Below the pieces are notes generated by a model. It was not told where the DNA came from. It made no database searches and saw only the letters and a list, made by a program, of their open reading frames with translations. A stretch of DNA of 64,000 nt from Symsagittifera roscoffensis (taxonomy: Eukaryota; Xenacoelomorpha; Acoela; Convolutidae), in NCBI RefSeq assembly GCF_963678635.1, contig NC_087069.1, positions 5,813,472 through 5,877,471 on the forward strand. Direction: 5' to 3'. Position numbers and translations under genes: made by a program. Of the stretch, positions 54,401 to 64,000 are shown piece by piece. Each line of letters begins with the position of its first letter. Positions within the stretch are counted from its first letter, which is position 1.

Positions 54401-56199
54401 ACAAAATTCAATCCAATTTTATGGATGTTATCTACAAAACATAATGTTTTTATTGAAATGAAAAACGGATTATAACGATTATAATAGATATTAGAGAATT
54501 GTTTACTTTTCGAAAAAAATCGGTTAAATTGGATCAAAATTCCGTTACGTTGCCTGAATTTGCTACTCTAATAGATTACATAAAAAACGTTTTTGTCAAA
54601 ATATCCTTTATAATTGATGTTTATCCATATCCATAAAATTTCAGTGCGGGTACGACAGGTATTCCAATTTGTACTATAATGCCATCAATAACTTGTAATA
54701 ATCCTCTAAAATCTAAATTATTTATGATCCATTCTTCTCCTGATTAGCTAGTGATTACAAATAGAGTCAGTAAATTGTAGTCATCAGCGATGCAACGTTT
54801 TGGTGGTCGGCTATTATGGCGAAAAATACATTAAGCGAGAATAAAAGTGTTGAAATTAGGCGAAAAAATTGATAAAAATTTATACATTGTAATTAATTAA
54901 TTGTATACATTTTAAACATTTAGTTTTGAAATTGACCAAAATTTTTGTTGTTTTTTCCCAACCGCAAATCGATTTTTCTATGGAATGAATTTTTTCCCAA
55001 AAAAAATTGCAGGCAAAATTTTGTTTTTTTTTTGTGTGCATAACGTAGTCCTGGATATACTAATTTCCTTTTTTTTTTTTGCTGTTTTTTTTTCTTTTCG
55101 CTTCATGTTTTTTTTTGTATAGCGTGTTTATGCAAACCTTGATCAATGTCTGATAATATAAAAAGTCAAACTTTTAAAATTATCATCTTTGAAAAATTTC
55201 GCCAAATTTAAAAGTCCAAAGGGGGAGGTATGTGGGCCGGAGGGTTTACGTGGTTTAGGACGAGGGGGACATAGGGGGTGAAAAAACCTGGTCAAAAAGG
55301 CCGTTTTTGCTCACTTTTTGGAAAACTACTAAATATTGGCCTCTTCAAAAATACTATATTTTGGCCGCTCAAAATTCCATTACGTTGTCTAAATTTGCTA
55401 CTAACATGGATTTCATAGACAACATTTTTGTCAAAAATTTCCATTATAATCAATGATTATCCATGAAACTTCGGTGCGGGTACGACATGTATTCAGTTTT
55501 GTACTATACGGCTATCAATAACTTGTAATAATCCTCTAAAATCTAAATTATGTATAATCCTTCTCCTGATTAGCTAGCGATTACAAATACAGTCAGTGAA
55601 TTGTGGCCATTGGCGGGCGGCTACTTTAGGCGAACATTATTTTAAGCGAGAATTAAAATTAGGCGAAAAATTTGTCAAAAAAGTGTACATTGTCATTAAT
55701 TAATTGTATACATTTTAAACATTTGAATTTGACATTGCCCCAAATTTTGGTTGTTTTTTGTAAGCAAACGAATTTTTTCCAAAAAAAATTTGCATGCAAA
55801 TTTTTTTGTTTGTTTGCATAACTTGGTCCTGGATACACTAATTTCCTTTTTTTCTTTTCGCTTCAAGTTTTTTTTGTATAGCGTGTTTATGCAAGCCTTG
55901 ATCAAGGTCTGCTCATATAAAAAGTCAAATTTTTAAAATAATCAGCTTTGAAAAATTTCGCCAAATTTTAAAAGTTTGTTACTTTCCTTATCCCATTTGT
56001 GAAAGACAGGTATAAGACAACTTGGGTCGTTTTCTATGCATGCATTGTAAATACAAGACCGTCCAACCTTTGGTGCTTTGAGTAAATTAAGGTTTTGTCA
56101 CTTGTGTTCGGTTACAAACACAAGCCAAAATTTTTCAGAAATTAAATTAAGAAACGAAAATCAGTTTTTTGGTTAATTGAAAAACACCTTTCACGCAAT

Positions 56200-56328
56200 T
56201 TTCATGGAAAAATGCTTATCATGGAGATTTCATACAATTTTCTGTACGTATGGAATTGTTTGAAATTGTATGCCAAGAACTTTCTCATATATGAAAACTG
56301 TATGATAAGAAATTTTGGTCAACCCGGG
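56200..56328. mobile_element. Partial CCCGGGTTGAC element
   Basis: Right end GGTCAACCCGGG at 56317-56328 preceded by GTATGATAAGAAATTTT. Left part has ATGCTTATCATGGAGATTTC but no CCCGGG end, so the copy is truncated or diverged. Confidence 0.65.
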
Positions 56329-56725
56329 TGCGTACTCACATCAGCTAAAAACTGAGGTTTTTACATTATGAAAAGTTTGTTGCACAAAATTTAAACTGAA
56401 TCAAAAAATGGAATAATTGATTCTTCCCATGAGCCCCGTAGATTTAAAATTATTGTTCTAGCTCAAGAAACATTTATTCTATAAATCTTTATTTCCGCAA
56501 TTGATTTAATTATTACTTAATTCTGGTAATCTACTGACACATCGGTTTACTGTACGCACCCCAGAAAGTTGATTTCCCTTGTAGATGTTTTACATGTTTT
56601 ACATAAAGAAAGTATGTTTTTTTTGCTTTTTAATTTAAAAAATTCTATTTTCTTTTCTGTATCTGTTCAATGCTGATCTAATCTGCTTGCAAAAAAGTTT
56701 GTCAGGATAGTTTTTAGTTTGTTTT

Positions 56726-57036
56726 TCAAACCCAGCCTTTAAGTTTGTAAAAGCGTCGCATGTCTTCATCGTGAACCGATTTTCCACTGACGTTTGCGAA
56801 AATCCTCATCACTAAATCCATGCAGTGTTTCTCAATCAGAATATCCATGTATTTTTCCAGGATATTAATCCCACTAATCTTTCCCCACTCGCTCATGTGA
56901 AACTCCAGTCGGGGGTCACTTCCAGGGTCCGGGTTGTGTTTGGTCACCAGGTGCACAATCTCCCCGTGCAGGTAGGCGTCGTCGAAGCTGGAGTCTGATT
57001 GGTCGAATGGGTAGCGACAGTAGATGTCCACGGCAC
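56726..57036 (-). CDS. TPR-type gene, last exon
   Basis: Acceptor TGCACTAG|GTGCC. It encodes AVDIYCRYPFDQSDSSFDDA, SEWGKISGINILEKYMDILI, DLVMRIFANVSGKSVHDEDM and RRFYKLKGWV, then TGA or TAA at 56726. Less AT-rich than its flanks, in line with coding sequence. AATAAA-like signals lie on the minus strand near 56475. Confidence 0.8.
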
Positions 57037-60000
57037 CTAGTGCAGATTAAAAAACAACACAACTCTTGACAGCTCTACAAGAATCGGACCTACCATATAT
57101 AAAAATCGATTATAATTGAGTTTCATAGTCAGTGTCCACAAAAGTGAAAAAAATCAATTATAAATTAAAAATGAGTTATAATATTGCTATTTTCGAGGCA
57201 AAAAAAATCCATTTTTAATCCATTATGATTGATTATTTTTATTTTCTTGAATGGGGTAATTTATGACAAAATGTCGCCATTAGTATCCCAAAAAAAGTTG
57301 TAAAGCTTGCTAGTTGGTCAATTTGAGAGTTCAAGGTACAAAGGGAGACGTTTTTAAAGTAATTTATGAGTAGATTACGAAGCACAAGATTTAAGTTGAA
57401 GGGCAAAAGTCTGAAGGAAAAAAAAGTAAAAAAAAAGATACAGTTTCTTTGCTGATGACTTTGCTGTTTCGGCAATGCTCAAAATGAGTAGGCTTTTTTC
57501 TTACGGCAATTAAATGAAATTCAGGTGAAAAAAAAGACACAAAAAGCGGCATTGAAAAAGAAAAATACCCTTTAGCTTTTCCCGGGAAACTGCCAAAACA
57601 GCAAAACTATGGCAAACCGGCCAATAATGTACAGTAAATTATAAGGCTTCCGTTTCTTTGGATCAATGTCTGCCTTTTTAATTGTAAAATACTTTTTTAA
57701 TTTTAAAATGTTTGTGTCGCGCTTTTGTTGTGAAGTTTGGCATGATAATCAAAGATTGCTCATCAAAATTTAAGTTCTTTCAAAAGGGGGCGCATTTAGC
57801 ACGAGGGGTTTTTGGCTATCGTTTTAGATAGGTTAAAATGTTAGCTTCAAAACCCTTCAAACCGCCAAAAAGGCGTCTATCTGAAAGGGTTGACAACAAT
57901 CACCTCATCAAAATAATCCTAGAACCGCAATGTTTATACACAGGCGCAGATCTAGGAATTTCTCGAGGAGGGGGCGGATTTTCCAAAAAAATTGAAAATT
58001 TTGTCGACTTTTTTTAGGTCGACCAAATTGATTTTCTCAGCTCTCCCAAATCAGTATAATGACCCTAATTTGACAAAATTTTCTGGGCCGCAGACTAATT
58101 TTTGGAAAAAGGCCAAGAAAGGCGTTTTTAGGCAATTTTTGAAAAATTTCGACCCACAAATCGCGTTTTTTTCGGCGCGCGCTCCCCCCTTCAAATTATT
58201 ATAGATTGGCGCCAAGGCGCCTTTAGCAAAATTTTAGGGTCAGTCAGTCAAAAATTTATATCTCAAAATAGTTCAAAAGGGGGACTTTTTGGGTCGGCAA
58301 GGTGTGCCCTCCCCCCCCCCCCCCCTAAATCCGCTACTGCTTATACATATAACCGCAATTAGCGCATGAGCTCTTAACAGCGGAATAAACTGACCGATTG
58401 CACTGATTATGGATGTTACTGAACCTCAATGATTGATTCTGAACATCAATGAGTTTATTCTTTCATCGTTAGGAGTGGCCGCCTGTTTCATAAATGCTAC
58501 TTTCCCAAAACGAGGTGCTCAATTTGTTTTTCGATTTTAAAGTCAAGCACAAGGTCAGTGCTTGACGAAAAAAAATGTCGAAATGGGTTGAGCGCAAAAT
58601 CAAAACACAGCTCGAGCACGGCCATAACATATCGAAATTGGGTCATTCACTGTCGAAACATATTTCGATCACTCTAATTCGTTTTGCCCCCCCCCCTATT
58701 TAAAGAGTAATACCCAGGGGGTCTGTTTTGGAGATGAGGGATCCCGCTTCAATGTAAGCCTCGTGTAGTAGGGGTGACATTGTGAACACTTCTTCGTAGA
58801 AACTGCGTGCCAGTTCCAACTGTTTCAGATGGCCCATACATCTTGCAAGACCTAACAAAAAAATTGTCCTTTAAATAACATCCAAGCGAAATCCTTCAAC
58901 AAAACTAACAAAAACTTACATAACCGTACATTTATAACAACCCCAAAGCAATGTATGACCGAATTGTTTTTTTTTTTACTACAGAACTAGATCTAGAAAG
59001 CTTGAAAAAAAGGAACCTTCAATTATTAATAATAATCAAATGAAAGGTCTATGGAGGGTCTATTTTATTTTAGGGTGAAATTTCCGATCAATTTACCAAA
59101 TCGTCGCTTGTTCCGGGTTGTCACTTTAATATGAGCTGTCGCCTCACGCCATGTATCAAAGATATGTAAGGCTTAGGTACAAAAGTTTGAAATTAAATAT
59201 CTATTGAATACTAAAAACTAAAATTAAATACTAAAACACAGTCTAACAAAACTAATACAGATCAAAAAAACATGAAAAAGCGTTGGCAAAAGCAAAAAAT
59301 GATTGATCTTGAAAAGAATCCAAAAGTCAACCACATCAATTTTGAGCAAGATTTTCCTGAAAAACAAATGTCCAACAAGCAGCTAAGAAACTTTAGAACA
59401 AATCAGCGGAAAATTGATAAGAACAAAAATGCTCACCTAGCCGTGGCATATAGGATACTTCGTTTCCGGTGCGGTTTTTTTGAGGAACAGAAACTTCTGT
59501 GCTGCTCTTACTATTCCCAAACTCAACTGCGCTTTCGCTTCTATCGCCGCCAGCTCCACCTGGCGTTTCAGATTTTGGACTGAAGTTTTCTGTCTTTTGG
59601 GTATTATCTTTTTTAACCTGTGCAGTTTCGCAATTATGCTGATTCTTATTTGGCTGCGACATTGGTTTGGTTAAATTTGAACTCTCTGCAACTTTCGGGG
59701 CCGCGGAAGACCCGTTTGAAGTTGACTTTATTTTTGAAGAATTCGGCTGTGATAGTTTTCGGGTGTTTGAATTATTTGCAGCATTCTTCGCGGTGGCTTT
59801 CGACGAAGATTGAACCGGTTCTGACGTTTTACGTTGAACAGCTGGTTTGGCATTTTGAATTGGATTTGCAGGTGTTTTTGTTGAGTTTTGTTTGGAAATT
59901 GGAACTTTTCCTTTGGAGGTAGCCGGGCTGCTCTTGGAGTTTGTTTGTGCCTCTTGTGTCGATGAGTTCTTCCTGTTGGAGCCGGACTCGCGTTGATTTA

Positions 60001-63000
60001 GTTTTGAAAACCAGTTCTGTTGTGTTAGTTTTTCGTGCACCTCAGCATCATGATACTAAATGCGAGAAAAAGGAATCAGAGGATCATTAAATCATGAGTT
60101 AAAAAAACAATCATTATGATATTCACATGGTACTATTTATGAACTACTGGCGTTCAATCGATATAGTTTGATATAAAAATTCAGTTTCAAACTATTCTAA
60201 TTTGATTTGAATAGGTTTTTGCTAATAGTTTAGTTTCGTTTTCATGCTGGTTTTAGTCACAAACAAAATCGATATAAACCAAATAAAGCCAAATATTATC
60301 CACTTTTTGTAAATTTAATTTAAGGAGTTTATATACAAATCATTTTCAGATTTCCCAGACAATCAAACAATAGAGAATAATTGAAATGAAATTTAACGTA
60401 TGCTTTCGAATAAATTTTTTTTGATGTTTGGCTTGAAAATAATCATGAATATAATTAAGATGTTGAGAGTTTAATTGAAGTTTTAACTAAAATTAAAGTT
60501 TTTTATGAGTTTTACAACTATATGTCTTTTGCCCAAGAAAATTGAGCCGAAAGCGTTGATAATGAAAAGCGACCAAGTTTTTGTTACCGTGAGAAGCCTT
60601 AGATTTGTACAATTTGAAATGGAATCCCTTAAACGCTAAAACTCTATAGTTTTTAGTTTGCGGTAAAAAATCTCCTCAAGTGACTCTTGCTCTCGGTAAA
60701 TCTGACGTAAAACTTTTTTGAGCACAGATTTTTGCTCAAGCTTTGAAACAGAAGGACTCTTTAATCAATTTTGTTGAGATTTTGATAAAATTCTTTTTCT
60801 TTCCAAAAATTCATTCAAATCGATTTAAAAGTCTTTTTAGGCAATAAAAGAGTTTTGGTTTTCAACCTAAGAATCCAATTGATCCAATCTGAATTGCTTT
60901 ACGTACCTAAATTTGCTACCAAAAATCGTTTTTTCTATAATTTATTATCTGCACGCAAATTGATTGGTGTATTAGTGTGAGCTGCAAACCTTGTAAAATG
61001 GTAAATTTTACCTAAATTTTTATGTAATATTTGCATTTTTCTTGCATAATTGTCGCGCGGTTTTCATTCCAATTGCGAGAACAAAGCAAACTACTGCGTT
61101 CAATTAACTGATTTTCCAATTGGTTTTGCTCTTTTTGGTGCATTTGGTTTTGCTCTTTTTGGTACTGTTTCAGCAAGTCTTTTTAAATTTTTTCCCCGCA
61201 TTACAATTATTACGAGGCCACACCTTGCACTAGTTAGGCGCACAATTTGCACAATGTGATAAGTTTTCGGAGCGATCTAGGAGAATGAAAAGACAAAAAA
61301 AAACAAAAAGCGAGTCTTTGTTGCGGAATCAGCTTACAATCCATAAAACACACAGTTTGGCCTCGTAATGATGATAAAAATTGTTCAACAAAAAGCTATT
61401 TTTTAAATTTCGAAATGATATATTAGATAACGCAGAGCAGTGTGCTGAAATATTGCAAAAGCCGCTAAAACTTATTACGCCTAATCTGACCAGAAGTTGT
61501 TATAAACTTGAAAACACTATAAATTCTTCCGATTGAGAGTACCGGTTAAATTTTTACGAATCATGAGACAATAAAAGCAAGGATAGTCAGTTACTGTGCA
61601 AGTAGCACAAAAAAATCCGAATATAGTTTTCAAAAAGCCACAAGAAAAAAATTATTATTTTTTTCAAATTAGTGCAGTTTCTTATGCAAGGTGTGATAAA
61701 AGGATCTAACGTAAAATTATAATTTAGGCATACTTGATCATAGTAAAATAGGCAAACAGGGCAACATTTTTTGATGGAAATGACTAGAAAAACAAAAACT
61801 ATAAAAATAAATAACTTTAAAAAAATAATTTTTTCAATTTTTTCTGAAGAAAATTTGGAGTATTGAGTTTTTTGATTACCAAAATGGCATTAAAAATCTC
61901 TAAAAACTAATTTTAAACGAGTGTAATTTAAACAAATTACAAATAAGCTATTAAAAATTGCCTAAAATATGACGAAACTTAGACGAAAACTCAAAAACTT
62001 CAAATCGGTTTTTCTCGACACTAGAAAAAATGTTGAGAGTTTTCTAAATCTCGTTCGAATCACGACTGAAAGGGCTTTTGTTCTGATAAATCACTCAACC
62101 CAGTCGGATGATTTTTGGTGGAAACTGATTTTGCGTGGAAAAAAAAACGAAATTAAACTAAAACACATTCGAATACAAATTTCCTCCCCATTTTAAAAAC
62201 GACCAAAAACAGAAACTCTCCTGCAACGTTTAATAAACCATGAGAAAATTCATTTCGGTCAACTTTTTTTTGGAAATGGTTGAGGGTAGGAAATGACTTG
62301 TTTCAGGTTTTAAACGTTTTTTTTTCAGGTATTTAAAATACAATTAACTTACAACTACGTAGAAATTCTGACACTTACTGTTATTTGCTAATAAAATATC
62401 CGTTTTTGAAAGTAATACAAACAAAGCTACTAAAAAATCTGACTTTTTCCTCTGTATTGATCTTTTAACTACCATGTTAAGACAAAAATTTCCGTCGATT
62501 TTCTACCTGGGCTTAAAGTTTCAATACCTCTACTCAAATTGAGCTTATGTAAGAACGTTTAATTGACCCGTGTTGAAATCCCAATGTTAATTATCGCTTT
62601 TTTTTAGTATCTAGTGATCGGTAATTTCCAACGCTGATTCATGTATAATGAAGAGTTTTTTGCATAGCTAAACCTGCGATAATTAACGGGGGGGTTTTTT
62701 TCTTCTCAGGTCCCCCTTTGTACTATTTTGAGATATCCATTTTTGGCTGATGCACCCTTAAAATTTTCTAAGGGCGCTTTTTGCGCCAAAGTATAATTAT
62801 TTTTAAAGGGGAGTGCACGCCAAAAAAAAACACTTTTTTTGTTCAAAATTTTCCCAAAATGTGCAAAAAAAAACGCCATTTTTAGCTAAAATATTGCCTG
62901 CGGCGCGGAAAAATTTGGCCAAAACGGACTTTTTAGTGATTTGGGAGAGCTCAAAAAAATGTTGTCTAGAATGATCGATTATCGTGGCAAATTTAGACCA

Positions 63001-63230
63001 CCCAATGGATTTTAATCCAATACAATTGACTCTTTTCAAAAACTCCATTCGGGGGTGTTTAATAGTTCTACCTGCTTGGACTCCAAATCAACACTGGCTT
63101 CGAAGGAGAGTTTGGCCGCCAGCAGACTGCTCTCTTTCTCGTGCACTTCGTACATGCCCAACTGGGCAAACCCTAAGAGGAACAGGAGTTTGGAGCAGTT
63201 GGGCGAATTCACCACTGCCACTCGACACAC
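56726..63230 (-). CDS. TPR-type protein, last four exons (N terminus beyond window)
   Basis: Joining 63230-63072, 60055-59437, 58851-58714 and 57036-56726 gives 1,227 nt (408 codons plus stop) with all junction phases in agreement. The parts resemble a helical-repeat (TPR) protein: LLFLLGFAQLGMYEVHEKES and AAKLSFEASVDLESKQ (one repeat), a long Ser/Asn/Lys-rich insert (exon B), LARCMGHLKQLELARSFYEE and HEAYIEAGSLI (repeats), then a C-terminal block with AVDIYCRYPF, FDDAYLHGEIVHLV, KISGINILEKYMDILIEK and a closing FYKLKGWV. The family looks conserved, but I cannot name it. The gene probably starts right of 64000. Introns hold repeats in inverted orientation. Confidence 0.75.
57095..57240. repeat. 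TATAATCGATTATA-like cluster in TPR gene intron
   Basis: AAAATCGATTATAATTGAG, CAATTATAAATTAAAAATGA and ATTATGATTGATTATT occur close together, like the clusters at 10350 and 49310. Confidence 0.5.
57940..58330 (+). repeat. Dispersed repeat in TPR intron, inverted relative at 62690-62960
   Basis: It reads GATCTAGGAATTTCTCGAGG, CTCTCCCAAATCAGTATAAT, TTGGCGCCAAGGCGCC, ATATCTCAAAATAGTTCAAA and ends in a 16-base C run (about 58310-58325). The reverse complement is recognisable at 62690-62960. Related words also occur at 49800 and in each unit of the 49.7 kb array (AAAAAGGCC, GGAAAATTACTAG). Confidence 0.7.
58714..58851 (-). CDS. TPR-type gene, third visible exon
   Basis: Acceptor TTGTTAG|GTCTTGC and donor CCCTGG|GTATTA. 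It encodes LARCMGHLKQLELARSFYEE, VFTMSPLLHEAYIEAGSLIS and KTDPL, a TPR-like helix pair. Phases match both neighbours. Confidence 0.8.
59437..60055 (-). CDS. TPR-type gene, second visible exon with low-complexity insert
   Basis: Acceptor GCATTTAG|TATCAT and donor GGCTAG|GTGAGC. It begins YHDAEVHEKLTQQNWFSKLN and ends GNEVSYMPRL; between them about 170 residues are rich in Ser, Asn, Lys, Gln and Thr and probably disordered. Such an insert inside a helical repeat domain is unusual. Confidence 0.8.
61208..61370. mobile_element. MITE of the CATTACGAGGCCA family, copy 3
   Basis: Ends TATTACGAGGCCACACCTTG and the complement of CAGTTTGGCCTCGTAATG. Internal TTTGTTGCGGAATCAGCTTA is shared with the copies at 8587 and 38454. 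It lies in an intron of the TPR-type gene. Confidence 0.8.
62690..62960 (-). repeat. Dispersed repeat in TPR intron, inverted relative of 57940-58330
   Basis: Minus strand: CTCTCCCAAATCACTAAAAA, GCCGCAGGCAATATTTTAGC, GGCGCAAAAAGCGCC, ATATCTCAAAATAGTACAAA, then a run of G/C. Diverged but in the same block order as 57940-58330. Confidence 0.7.
63072..63230 (-). CDS. TPR-type gene, first visible exon
   Basis: Acceptor TCTGCACAG|GTGTGT and donor AAGCAG|GTAGAA, 53 codons, phase 0 at both ends. It encodes VCRVAVVNSPNCSKLLFLLG and AAKLSFEASVDLESKQ. Less AT-rich than the flanks. Confidence 0.8.
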
Positions 63231-64000
63231 CTGTGCAGAAGAACAGGGGGACATCATGAACAAAAAAAAATATTTAGAACCTAATGACTTTAACTCAAAT
63301 CAAACAATTATAAAATCGATTTTTGTATCGCATACGCGGTTTATTGCTTTGTTTTAACAATTATTTGGTTCAAAAATTTATTTGTCAAGTCCTCCAGAAA
63401 ACAAACTGTGTAGTATAAATTGTTTTCTCGTGAAGACACCAATCGATAGGCTGTTTTTCGCGTTCGTTCAAGATAGTTTTTATAAAGATAAACTTGTGAG
63501 CTTTAAGCGAATTGTTCTTTTTTGATAACAAATTAAATTATTCTATCAAACAAAAATAGTCAATTACAGCAGGGCAAGCACAGAATTTTCCGACTAAAAT
63601 AATTTCAGAAGAAATTATATTTAAAAAAGTTTGAAAAAACAACATGTGCTCGCCAATTCCATAGATGCTTGTTTCAGCAATTAGTGCGATATTATATACA
63701 AAATAGTTAAATTTTGAGATGAGGGAAAATTAACTTTACGCGTCTTTGAAGGTTTTGACGGCCTTGAAAAATGCTATAGTCATGCAAAAATTGCTTAAAA
63801 CTGCTTATTGAAAGCGGCTGAAGCAACTGTAAATAATTTTTCTCGAGAGTAAAAAACCACCTCGAGCACAAATAATTTGTCACTTTCATCGAAACTCGGA
63901 ATATTAAATAGATATGTTGTCCAACCTTTTCCATTAGAAGACTCAATTTGAATTCCTTCTTCAGATTAGAATGATGAATCAAAGATGCCAAATTGGAACA
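63231..64000 (-). other. Upstream part of the TPR-type gene, exons uncertain
   Basis: A minus-strand frame is open from 63991 down to 63707 and has a donor-like CGC|GTAAAG near 63740 that would join the next exon in phase 0. Another frame in the same place reads NGKGWTTYLFNIPSFDESDK. Neither gives a TPR match, so I do not call an exon. Confidence 0.25.

Larger units (their letters stand above)
49660..55980 (+). repeat. Array of five tandem copies of a complex repeat
   Basis: The block beginning ...GAGGTACGTGGGGTGGAGGG / CATAGGGGGTGAAAAAA / GGCCTCTTCAAAAATACTAT starts at about 49947, 51590, 53168, 54197 and 55225. The first two periods are about 1.6 kb, the last two about 1.03 kb. Each unit also carries TCGAAAGAAATCGGTTA, CGGTGCGGGTACGACAT, CTATCAATAACTTGTAATAA and TTAAGCGAGAA. 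Units 1 and 2 add a less AT-rich block (50700-50845, 52365-52505: GCAGTCGCGCTAACGTG) and a TCATACAATTCCAT palindrome; units 3-5 have instead an AT-rich block with AACCGCAAATCGATTTT. Confidence 0.9.

Noticed and set aside
59272-59922. Plus-strand ORFs opposite the TPR-type exon
   Set aside because: Antisense shadows of the Ser/Asn-rich exon at 59437-60055.
1-64000. CRISPR array, bacterial operon or rRNA gene
   Set aside because: The regularly spaced repeats seen are palindromes or complex tandem units without unique spacers of constant length; no ribosomal RNA core sequence was recognised.

Overview
This is AT-rich, repeat-laden eukaryotic DNA, almost certainly from an invertebrate animal. 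Genes are split by introns with GT-AG and at least one apparent GC-AG boundary. No bacterial-type operons, rRNA genes or intact tRNA genes are visible. One gene is a MAN1/LEMD3 inner nuclear membrane protein with the animal-type LEM, two membrane segments, MSC and RRM layout. I cannot name the species.

Layout. 1-8.3 kb: a direct duplication (copies at 1-2186 and 2837-4640) running into a Mutator-like (MULE) DNA transposon at 4443-8299. That element has ~190 bp terminal inverted repeats, FLYWCH and MULE transposase coding pieces on the minus strand, a large nested foldback and a palindromic tandem repeat. 8.3-16.2 kb: no gene recognised; MITEs and short-motif clusters. 16.29-24.68 kb, minus strand: a six-exon MAN1 gene whose splice phases all agree and which totals 2,427 nt (808 codons plus stop). 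Its introns hold a tRNA-like SINE, a hAT transposase fragment and other repeats. 25.4-27.7 kb, plus strand: a truncated CR1-like LINE with an esterase-like ORF1 end, a 2A-like peptide and an AP endonuclease. 30.75-33.1 kb, minus strand: a second, heavily decayed CR1-like LINE. 33-45 kb: mostly gene-free, with a small insertion flanked by ~23 bp direct repeats and a pair of ~400 bp direct repeats that each carry the same hairpin. 45.27-47.19 kb, plus strand: an unrecognised 177-codon ORF and a second ORF separated by a 1.1 kb element with CCCGGGTTGAC ends. 49.7-56.0 kb: five tandem copies of a complex repeat with two period lengths. 56.73-63.23 kb, minus strand: the last four exons of a TPR-type gene (408 codons visible) that probably continues past the right edge.

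The two well-supported genes look like ordinary single-copy host genes embedded in transposon debris. Points that stand out are a GC-AG intron, an AT-hook and a duplicated NTSYxLDET motif in MAN1, inverted repeats placed around internal exons of both genes, a 2A peptide directly behind an in-frame TAG in the LINE, and two unrelated palindromic repeats whose arms differ by paired substitutions.
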